A stretch of 8,152 bases of DNA from Erysipelothrix sp. (GTDB lineage: Bacteria > Bacillota_I > Bacilli_A > Erysipelotrichales > Erysipelotrichaceae): assembly GCA_012512495.1 (NCBI GenBank), contig JAAZEC010000116.1, positions 1 to 8,152 of the forward strand. Direction: 5' to 3'. Both the position numbers and the translations under genes were made by a program. Shown in pieces: positions 1 through 5,588 of this stretch (position 1 is its first letter; each line of letters begins with the position of its first letter). The notes beneath the pieces were generated by a model. That model ran no database searches. It was not told the origin of the DNA and saw nothing but the letters and a program-made list of their open reading frames with translations.

Positions 1-1967
1 AACACGTCGATGTTGATTTATTAATGCCGGACATGAGTCTATCCATCAACGAAGGTGGTATCAAATACTTCAAGAATACCGTCAACACGGAGAACATGGA
101 ATGGCAACAGTTCGATGTTCTTTTGAAACACTACAAGATTGATAAAGACAAACCTTTAAGCAAAATGAGCAAGAAGGACATGGATATCATCCTCCAAGGC
201 TCCAAGGAACCCATCTCCTATTCCATTACCTCCAGGGGCGGCTCCACTTACAACAAGACCGAATTTGTCGAAGGCATCGGCGCGCTCATTGAACGTCGCT
301 TCCCAGAAACCTCTTCCGAGTTCTATCGTGAATGGGTCTCAGGCTTCATGAGTGAACAAACATGTGAACAATGCCATGGTGAAAGGCTCAATATCAAGGC
401 ACTGAGTGTCAAAATTGGCCAATTCAACATCTCTCAGTTTACCAACCTCAGCGTAGGTCAAGCTATCGATTACCTAGAAACACTCACTTTCGATCCCATG
501 AAACAGGAGATCTCACGCCTCGTTATTAAGGAGATCAAGGACCGCTACCAATTCCTAAACAATGTGGGACTCAATTATCTGACGCTCTCACGCAGCGCCG
601 GAAGCCTCAGTGGCGGTGAAGCTCAACGGATCCGTCTCGCGACACAAATCGGTTCCCAACTAACCGGCGTGCTCTATGTGTTAGACGAACCCTCAATCGG
701 GCTCCATCAAAGAGACAATGCCCGCCTCATCAACACCCTCAAGGACATGAGGGACTTAGGCAACTCCTTGATTGTGGTCGAACACGACGAAGAAACCATG
801 TTGGCGAGTGACTACATCATCGATATCGGACCCGGAGCCGGCAATGATGGTGGCTACGTTGTCGCCAGTGGCACTCCTGAGGAAGTCATGGCAGTCGATA
901 ACAGTATCACCGGACGATTCTTATCCGGCAAAGAAAAGATTGAACTCCCCACCAGCCGCCGCAAGGGCAATGGCAAGAAACTGAAGGTAATCGGCGCGAC
1001 TGAGAACAACCTGAAGAATCTGAGCCTCGATGTTCCTCTAGGAACCTTGTGTGTTGTCACCGGTGTCTCGGGTTCCGGTAAATCAACCCTCGTCAATGAA
1101 GTCATCGGTAAATCGTTGGCCAAACACCTGAATCGAGTCAACATCCGTCCAGGCAAAGTTAAACGTATCAACGGCCTCAGCAACCTAGATAAGCTGGTCC
1201 TCATTAACCAAAGCCCCATCGGGCGTACACCGCGATCGAATCCAGCGACCTACACGGGTGTCTTCGATCAGATTCGGGACATTTTCGCCAGCACAATTGA
1301 GGCCAGGACCATGGGTTACAACAAGTCTCGTTTCAGCTTCAATGTCAAAGGTGGGCGTTGTGAGGCCTGCCAGGGTGATGGTGTCAAGAAGATCGCGATG
1401 CATTTTCTGCCCGACGTGTATGTCACCTGTACGGAATGTGGTGGCAAGCGCTACAATGATCAGACACTATTGGTAAACTATAAAGGCAAGACGATTTACG
1501 ATGTCTTGGAGATGCCGGCCTCGGAGGCTGTGGAGTTCTTCAAGAGCATTCCCAGCATCCACAAGAAGTTACAGACCTTAGTCGATGTGGGCCTAGGCTA
1601 TATCAAACTTGGTCAATCGTCGACCACACTCTCTGGTGGTGAGGCTCAGCGGGTCAAACTTGCTAGTGAGCTACAGAAGGTAGCGACGGGTAAAACCCTC
1701 TTCATTCTGGATGAACCTACGACCGGTCTACATTCGTTCGATGTGGCGAAACTTATTACCGTCTTACAAAGAATTGTCGATAATGGAGACACGGTGATGG
1801 TTATTGAGCACAATTTAGATATAATAAAGTCAGCGGACGTGGTGATTGACCTTGGGCCCGAAGGGGGCGACCTTGGGGGAACCCTAGTTGCTAGTGGGAC
1901 TCCAGAAGAGATCGCGAAAGTGAAAGAGTCTTACACAGGTCAATATTTAGGACATGTCCTAGAGTAG
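1..1967 (+). CDS. uvrA: UvrA, excinuclease ABC subunit A (5'-truncated by window edge)
   Basis: This is the ATP-dependent DNA damage-recognition subunit of UvrABC nucleotide excision repair, a cytoplasmic dimer that loads UvrB. The frame is open from base 3, so the gene starts upstream. About 654 codons are visible, and compared with the usual ~940-955 residues roughly the first 290 are missing, including the first Walker A. Visible parts in order are a CEQC zinc-ligand pair (363-374), the first ABC signature LSGGEAQR (from 606), Walker B YVLDEPS (Asp at 684), the second Walker A GVSGSGKST (1062-1088), a zinc finger CX2CX19CX2C (1359-1439), the second signature LSGGEAQR (from 1629) and Walker B FILDEPTTG (Asp at 1710). 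The ATG at 24 is internal (conserved sequence runs through it from base 3), not the start. The stop TAG lies 9 bases before hprK. In Bacillota uvrB usually precedes this gene; that part is outside the window. The family call is very secure. Confidence 0.97.
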   Translation, partial: HVDVDLLMPDMSLSINEGGIKYFKNTVNTENMEWQQFDVLLKHYKIDKDKPLSKMSKKDMDIILQGSKEPISYSITSRGGSTYNKTEFVEGIGALIERRFPETSSEFYREWVSGFMSEQTCEQCHGERLNIKALSVKIGQFNISQFTNLSVGQAIDYLETLTFDPMKQEISRLVIKEIKDRYQFLNNVGLNYLTLSRSAGSLSGGEAQRIRLATQIGSQLTGVLYVLDEPSIGLHQRDNARLINTLKDMRDLGNSLIVVEHDEETMLASDYIIDIGPGAGNDGGYVVASGTPEEVMAVDNSITGRFLSGKEKIELPTSRRKGNGKKLKVIGATENNLKNLSLDVPLGTLCVVTGVSGSGKSTLVNEVIGKSLAKHLNRVNIRPGKVKRINGLSNLDKLVLINQSPIGRTPRSNPATYTGVFDQIRDIFASTIEARTMGYNKSRFSFNVKGGRCEACQGDGVKKIAMHFLPDVYVTCTECGGKRYNDQTLLVNYKGKTIYDVLEMPASEAVEFFKSIPSIHKKLQTLVDVGLGYIKLGQSSTTLSGGEAQRVKLASELQKVATGKTLFILDEPTTGLHSFDVAKLITVLQRIVDNGDTVMVIEHNLDIIKSADVVIDLGPEGGDLGGTLVASGTPEEIAKVKESYTGQYLGHVLE

Positions 1968-1976
1968 GGGAACGCT

Positions 1977-2936
1977 ATGAGTGAGTACATTATTGATGAA
2001 ATTAGAAGTGAGTTAAGGGATTTTAAGAGCCGTTTTGAATTCAAACAAGTATCCGGCAATGATGAATCCCTCAACCGTTGGATCATTGTCCCTGATATTA
2101 ATCGACCAGGCTTAGAACTGGCAGGTTTTTATGATCACACCGAACCAAAGAGAGTCGTTATTCTTGGTATCAAGGAAATCGCCTATATCAACCAGATGGA
2201 AGCGAGTGTTCAGTATGAACGCTTCGAAATGATTACAGACGGCTGGACACCCGCCATCATTATTTCCTCGGACTTACCCTGTCCACCCATTTTGTTGGAA
2301 GTAGCCAGGAATAAGAACTTCCCAATCTTCTTATCCTCGCAACCAACCTCCCAGCTGATGATTGACTGTATCTCCTATTTGGAAGAGGAACTCTCACCCA
2401 TCGAAAATGTTCATGGTGTGTTAATTAACGCCTATGGTTTCGGTGTCTTAGTGACCGGTGAATCTGGCATGGGTAAATCGGAAATTGCGCTGGAACTCAT
2501 CCGAAAGGGACACGTCCTGATCTCAGACGATCGGGTTGATGTTAAGCGTGCCCACAACAACCTCATAGGTTTCGCACCTCCGTTGTTATCGGGGATGTTG
2601 GAAATCCGTGGTATCGGTATCATGAATGTCTCAAGGATGTTTGGTGCGGCAGCGGTGATGGATCAATCGAACATTGACTTTGTCATTTATCTAGAAAAAT
2701 GGGACAATTCGAAAGAATATGTCCGCGCCGGTATCGAAGACAGCATGGACTATCGCTTGTTGGGACTGAGTGTACCTCAATTGATCTTCCCCGTTAAAGA
2801 GGGTCGTAACTTGGCTATGTTGGTAGAATCGGCTGTCATTGACTTCTCACTGAAGAAGAGGGGCTTCGATTCCTCGAAAGACTTCGATAAAAAGGTCTAC
2901 GATTTCATTCAGGCTAAGAATCGAGCTCAAGAGTGA
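1977..2936 (+). CDS. hprK: HPr kinase/phosphorylase (HprK/P)
   Basis: This bifunctional enzyme phosphorylates Ser46 of the PTS carrier HPr with ATP or PPi. It also removes that phosphate by phosphorolysis, releasing PPi. It is the sensor of CcpA-dependent carbon catabolite repression and acts in the cytoplasm as a hexamer. The product is 319 aa, the normal length. The N-terminal domain covers about residues 1-135. The catalytic domain follows, with His146 in VHGVLI, P-loop GESGMGKS (161-168), Asp184-Asp185, the family signature EIRGIGIMNV (from Glu209) and the C-terminal PVKEGRN loop (273-278). Family members I recall usually have PVRPGRN there, so Lys274 is a conservative change. The ATG start is supported by AGGGGAA at 1966-1972, which overlaps the uvrA stop. 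It is probably co-transcribed with uvrA, and its transcript likely ends at the terminator at 3103-3135. The PpaX-like phosphatase encoded just downstream could consume its PPi product (inference). Confidence 0.96.
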   Translation: MSEYIIDEIRSELRDFKSRFEFKQVSGNDESLNRWIIVPDINRPGLELAGFYDHTEPKRVVILGIKEIAYINQMEASVQYERFEMITDGWTPAIIISSDLPCPPILLEVARNKNFPIFLSSQPTSQLMIDCISYLEEELSPIENVHGVLINAYGFGVLVTGESGMGKSEIALELIRKGHVLISDDRVDVKRAHNNLIGFAPPLLSGMLEIRGIGIMNVSRMFGAAAVMDQSNIDFVIYLEKWDNSKEYVRAGIEDSMDYRLLGLSVPQLIFPVKEGRNLAMLVESAVIDFSLKKRGFDSSKDFDKKVYDFIQAKNRAQE

Positions 2937-3005
2937 CATCTTTGTCATTCGCTCACACAATCTCACAAATTCACACGATATTTTTGAGGATATTCACCTG
3001 TATAC

Positions 3006-3135
3006 TGTAGACATAAGCTAGAGATAGCTTATCTGCACAAAATAATTCTCCCCTAAATTATTTATAATGAAGTGCAGCTCTCTCTTTCCCCTTATATAGA
3101 AGAAGGATGTTATCGAAAGGTAATGTCCTTTTTTT
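3006..3135 (+). ncRNA. Candidate small structured RNA or processed hprK 3' UTR
   Basis: Three stems can be drawn directly. Stem 1 is ATAAGCTA / TAGCTTAT (3013-3020 with 3025-3032) closed by a GAGA tetraloop. It can be extended below a 2-base bulge by TGTAG (3006-3010) with CTGCA (3033-3037). Stem 2 pairs AAATAATT (3040-3047) with AATTATTT (3056-3063), loop CTCCCCTA, and may be closed at its base by CTGCAC (3033-3038) with GTGCAG (3072-3077). That base pairing excludes the lower part of stem 1. Stem 3 is the terminator. A TATACT box at 3001-3006 would start an RNA of about 125 nt near 3012, but I see no good -35 for it. I do not recognise a known RNA family. The exact 5' end and independent existence are inference. 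Confidence 0.35.
3103..3135 (+). terminator. Rho-independent terminator after hprK
   Basis: A 12-bp stem is formed by AAGGATGTTATC (3103-3114) and GGTAATGTCCTT (3119-3130), including three G-U pairs and closed by a GAAA tetraloop (3115-3118). A run of T follows at 3129-3135. It sits about 166 bases after the hprK stop and 10 bases before the lgt -35 box, so it separates the uvrA-hprK unit from the lgt unit. There is no matching T-run for the opposite strand, so it looks one-directional. Confidence 0.88.
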
Positions 3136-3144
3136 GTCTATAAG

Positions 3145-3173
3145 TTGAAGGTCAGTACCTGGGGTGTTAAAAT
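3145..3173 (+). promoter_or_regulatory. Sigma-A-type promoter of the lgt-trxB-rapZ-yvcK-whiA unit
   Basis: The -35 box is TTGAAG (3145-3150) and the -10 box TAAAAT (3168-3173), with an optimal 17-base spacer and an extended TGT just before the -10 (3165-3167). Transcription would start near 3180, giving a leader of about 22 bases before the ATG at 3202. It lies directly after the hprK terminator. Its presence argues against reading the TTG at 3145 as a start codon, because that codon is itself the -35 box. Confidence 0.75.
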
Positions 3174-3188
3174 AGATAAGAATTACGA

Positions 3189-3201
3189 GAAGAGGGACAA
3201 T
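3189..3201 (+). promoter_or_regulatory. Ribosome binding site deciding the lgt start
   Basis: AGAAGAGGGA (3188-3197) lies 4 bases before the ATG at 3202. It selects that codon over the in-frame TTG 57 bases upstream, which has no comparable Shine-Dalgarno and would add 19 residues unlike any Lgt N terminus. Confidence 0.75.
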
Positions 3202-4653
3202 ATGACATTCTTTCCAGACACAAAGACTTTTGTGGAGATAGGCGGCATCGGAATTACTTGGTATGCGGTCTTGATTTTGTTAGGAGCCTTAATAGCTTAC
3301 TATTTAACGATAAGAAACTTTAAGAAACGTGGTTACAAGCTTGAGTTGGTCGATGATCTGTTCTACGGAGGACTCATTTCAGGAGTTGTAGGAGCCCGCT
3401 TGTGGTATGTGCTCTTTTCTGACTTCTCAGCCTACCTAGCCAACCCCATCAGAATCCTAGATTTCCGTGAAGGTGGTCTTGCGATTCACGGGGGCCTGTT
3501 TGCTGGTGTTTTATATGCTGTGATTTATCTTCACCGCAAACGCTACACGTTCATGAGACATGCCGATGAGGCCATCTACAATATTCTCATTGCCCAAGGC
3601 ATTGGACGCTGGGGCAACTTCATGAATCAGGAAGCCTATGGTGGTGTCGTCGACGCTTCCTTCTACAACAACTGGCCTGATTTTATTGCCAATAACATGT
3701 TTATCAATGGTGAGTATCGCCAGCCAACCTTCTTATTTGAATCCATTCTAAATATCACAGGCTGGTTTCTAATACACTTCGTCTTACGTCGCACCAGAAA
3801 GCTAAAAGAGGGAGACCTCGCTTGGGCCTATCTAATGTGGTATGGCGTTGTCCGCTTCTTTATCGAAGGACTACGCACCGACTCCCTATTACTAGGTGAT
3901 TTACGCATTGCCCAGTTAGTCTCCATTGCGATGGTCTTAGTTGGACTTGCCGGTTTCATGGGGCTCTTTAGAAAAATCTTCAAAGCCAAGAAACCAGTCC
4001 TTATCTTTGATTTCGATGGCACGGTCGCCGATACGGTACCCATTATCATTGCTGTCTTCAAAGAAATCTATGCCGATTATGAAATGTCATTCTCGGATGA
4101 AGAATTGTACTCCATGGTCGGACCGACTCTGGAAGAAACATTCACCAAATACCTACCCGACGAAAATCTCGATGACATGGTAGCGCGCTACCGTGCTCGT
4201 AACCGTGAACTCCATCCAGCCATGATCAAAACCATGCCCAATGCCAAAGAAGTCCTGACTAATCTTAAGGATAAGGGTTATCGTTTGGCCGTCGCTTCCA
4301 ACAAGAAGACGGACATGATTGAATTTGGCTTGGAGCTATTGGGGATGTCCGACCTGTTTGAGCTGTTCGTTGGTAGCGATATGGTTCAGAATGGAAAACC
4401 AAACATAGAAATGATAGAATTAGTGACCGACCAGCTGAAAGTTAAAAAAGACAATGTCGTTTACATGGGGGATACCTCCATCGATATTGAAACTGGGAAG
4501 GCCTATAATGCTTACACGATAGGCTATCACCCCTCAGCAGATAAGGCGGAAGAACTTCAAACTTATCATCCCAATGCCGTGATTACGGACTGGGAAGAAC
4601 TTACGAATATTTTAGAACAGGAGCGATTATGGATTTACAATACGAAGTATTAA
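3202..4653 (+). CDS. lgt: Lgt prolipoprotein diacylglyceryl transferase fused to a PpaX/Gph-like HAD phosphatase
   Basis: From the ATG at 3202 the product is 483 aa, against 260-290 for ordinary Lgt. Residues 1 to ~262 are Lgt, the inner-membrane enzyme that moves diacylglycerol from phosphatidylglycerol onto the lipobox Cys of prelipoproteins. Residues aligning with E. coli catalytic ones are present: Tyr21, His96 (HGG), Arg136/Asn139/Glu144 (GRWGNFMNQE), Tyr214, Arg218 and Glu222. The last membrane segment (about 233-252) is followed by Lys/Arg, so the C terminus should be cytoplasmic. Residues ~265-483 form a HAD hydrolase with a helical C1 cap: DFDGT nucleophile Asp270/Asp272, Ser366 in ASNK, Lys399 in GKPN and Asp424/Asp428 in GDTSID. 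The cap motif GPTLEETF resembles PpaX. PPi or phosphoglycolate are the likely substrates (inference). I see no stop codon or internal ribosome site at the junction. The end overlaps trxB by 25 bases. Confidence 0.93.
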   Translation: MTFFPDTKTFVEIGGIGITWYAVLILLGALIAYYLTIRNFKKRGYKLELVDDLFYGGLISGVVGARLWYVLFSDFSAYLANPIRILDFREGGLAIHGGLFAGVLYAVIYLHRKRYTFMRHADEAIYNILIAQGIGRWGNFMNQEAYGGVVDASFYNNWPDFIANNMFINGEYRQPTFLFESILNITGWFLIHFVLRRTRKLKEGDLAWAYLMWYGVVRFFIEGLRTDSLLLGDLRIAQLVSIAMVLVGLAGFMGLFRKIFKAKKPVLIFDFDGTVADTVPIIIAVFKEIYADYEMSFSDEELYSMVGPTLEETFTKYLPDENLDDMVARYRARNRELHPAMIKTMPNAKEVLTNLKDKGYRLAVASNKKTDMIEFGLELLGMSDLFELFVGSDMVQNGKPNIEMIELVTDQLKVKKDNVVYMGDTSIDIETGKAYNAYTIGYHPSADKAEELQTYHPNAVITDWEELTNILEQERLWIYNTKY

Positions 4654-5549
4654 TTATCGGAAGTGGCCCCGGTGGCATGACTGCCGCCATTTACGCCTCC
4701 CGTGCCGGACTGAAAACGGCCATCCTCGAGTCATCGGCTCCAGGAGGAAAACTAGTCAAGACCCATTTAGTGGAAAACTATCCAGGCTATAACTCTATTA
4801 CCGGTGTTGATTTGGCCATGAAGATGCATAACCATTCATTAGCCTTCGGCTGTGAATATCTCTATGGGGATGTCACCTCCGTTGAACCAATCGAGGGTGG
4901 TTTTCGTGTCCACAGCGCTACTGGCGATGTCTTCACCTCCAAGGTCGTGATCGCTGCGACGGGTACCGTAGAAAGACAGCTAGGACTTGAGAACGAAGAC
5001 TTACTAGTAGGCAAGGGCTTAAGTTACTGTGCTGTATGTGATGGGGCTTTCTACCGCAATGATCCAGTGATCGTTGTAGGAGCGGGTAACTCTGCACTTG
5101 AGGAATCAATCTATTTAACTCAGTTCGCTGACAAGGTTACGATCGTGATGCGCCGGGATGTCTTTAGGGCAGACAAGGCAGCTCAGGATAATGTAGAGCG
5201 CAATCCTAAGATAGAAATCATCCAGAAACATATTCCTGAATCGTTTCTACTCGATGAGAATGGTAGAATTGCCGGCTTGAAAATCAAGAGTGTTGAAACC
5301 GGTGAGACGATCGACCTACTAGGCAGGGCTGTCTTCCCGTATATTGGAGCGGATCCAGCTTCTCACTATTTGAGTGCCTTAGGCATTACGGATGAAGAGG
5401 GCTATGTCCTGGTCAATCCTGAAATGGAAACGGCTATTCCTGGTCTTTATGCTATTGGGGACATGACACAGAAGACGCTTCGTCAGATTGTCACGGCAAC
5501 GGGCGATGGTTCCATTGCTGCGCAAAACGCCTTTAAATACTTACACTAA
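4629..5549 (+). CDS. trxB: Thioredoxin-disulfide reductase (NADPH, FAD)
   Basis: This flavoenzyme passes electrons from NADPH through FAD and a redox-active disulfide to thioredoxin in the cytoplasm. It is 306 aa, normal for the low-molecular-weight class. Visible motifs are the N-terminal FAD-binding GSGPGG (11-16), the active-site CAVC (Cys134 and Cys137, followed by Asp138-Gly139), the NADPH-binding GAGNSA (151-156), MRRDVFRA (174-181) for the 2'-phosphate, and the C-terminal FAD motif IGD (Asp278). The usual HRR is MRR here, but both arginines stay. The start ATG has AGGAG at 4619-4623 with a 5-base spacer. It lies inside the end of the lgt fusion gene, so translation is probably coupled. 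No thioredoxin gene is seen nearby. Ferredoxin-dependent relatives are less likely because the arginines for NADPH are kept. Confidence 0.95.
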   Translation: MDLQYEVLIIGSGPGGMTAAIYASRAGLKTAILESSAPGGKLVKTHLVENYPGYNSITGVDLAMKMHNHSLAFGCEYLYGDVTSVEPIEGGFRVHSATGDVFTSKVVIAATGTVERQLGLENEDLLVGKGLSYCAVCDGAFYRNDPVIVVGAGNSALEESIYLTQFADKVTIVMRRDVFRADKAAQDNVERNPKIEIIQKHIPESFLLDENGRIAGLKIKSVETGETIDLLGRAVFPYIGADPASHYLSALGITDEEGYVLVNPEMETAIPGLYAIGDMTQKTLRQIVTATGDGSIAAQNAFKYLH

Positions 5550-5562
5550 GCAACCTATTAGG

Positions 5563-5571
5563 TGCTATAAT
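5563..5571 (+). promoter_or_regulatory. Possible extended -10 promoter before rapZ
   Basis: TGCTATAAT is a perfect TGn-extended -10 element in the 39-base gap after trxB. No good -35 is present at 16-18 bases upstream, as is common for extended -10 promoters. The start point would fall near 5578, inside the rapZ Shine-Dalgarno, leaving a leader of only about 10 bases. A short dyad ACCTA-T-TAGGT (5554-5564) overlaps its upstream edge. It could supply rapZ-yvcK-whiA separately from the lgt promoter, but this rests on sequence resemblance only. Confidence 0.4.
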
Positions 5572-5575
5572 TAGA

Positions 5576-5588
5576 AGAGGTGGTATTC
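5576..5588 (+). promoter_or_regulatory. Ribosome binding site deciding the rapZ start
   Basis: AGAGGTGG (5576-5583) stands 5 bases before the ATG at 5589. The in-frame GTG at 5580 is part of this Shine-Dalgarno itself and so cannot be the start served by it. Confidence 0.8.

Larger units (their letters stand above)
2937..3144 (+). other. Non-coding, structured spacer between hprK and lgt
   Basis: No plausible coding region is seen in this stretch. It holds, in order, three loosely spaced TCACA motifs (2953, 2963, 2971), a TATACT hexamer (3001-3006), a perfect 8-bp hairpin with a GAGA loop (3013-3032), a second AT-rich hairpin (3033-3077), a pyrimidine-rich linker (3078-3093) and an intrinsic terminator (3103-3135). 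It could be a long hprK 3' UTR, a small RNA with its own promoter, or both. The lgt promoter begins directly after it, so it does not look like a leader that must be read through to reach lgt. Confidence 0.7.

Noticed and set aside
854..1403. Two overlapping minus-strand open frames opposite uvrA
   Set aside because: They lie wholly inside a certain uvrA coding region, have no recognisable motifs or ribosome sites, and their composition follows from uvrA codon use.
3063..3068. Perfect TATAAT as a promoter -10
   Set aside because: No -35 at a usable distance and no extended TGn. It is part of the AT-rich arm of the second hairpin, and its transcript would be only about 60 bases before the terminator. 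Kept only as a weak alternative.
2937..3144. Metabolite riboswitch controlling lgt
   Set aside because: I recognise no known aptamer core, and a complete promoter lies between the terminator and lgt, so termination here would not by itself shut off lgt.
3958..3960. Internal ATG as a separate start for the phosphatase
   Set aside because: There is no Shine-Dalgarno upstream and the codon lies in the last Lgt membrane segment, so a fusion protein is the simpler reading.
3941..4183. Plus-strand open frame in another phase within the HAD part, suggesting a frameshift or a separate gene
   Set aside because: The main frame runs through with all HAD motifs in order, so no frameshift is needed and the alternative frame has no recognisable product.
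5550..5588. Terminator between trxB and rapZ
   Set aside because: The only dyad, around ACCTATTAGGT, is too short for a stable stem and has no T-run after it.
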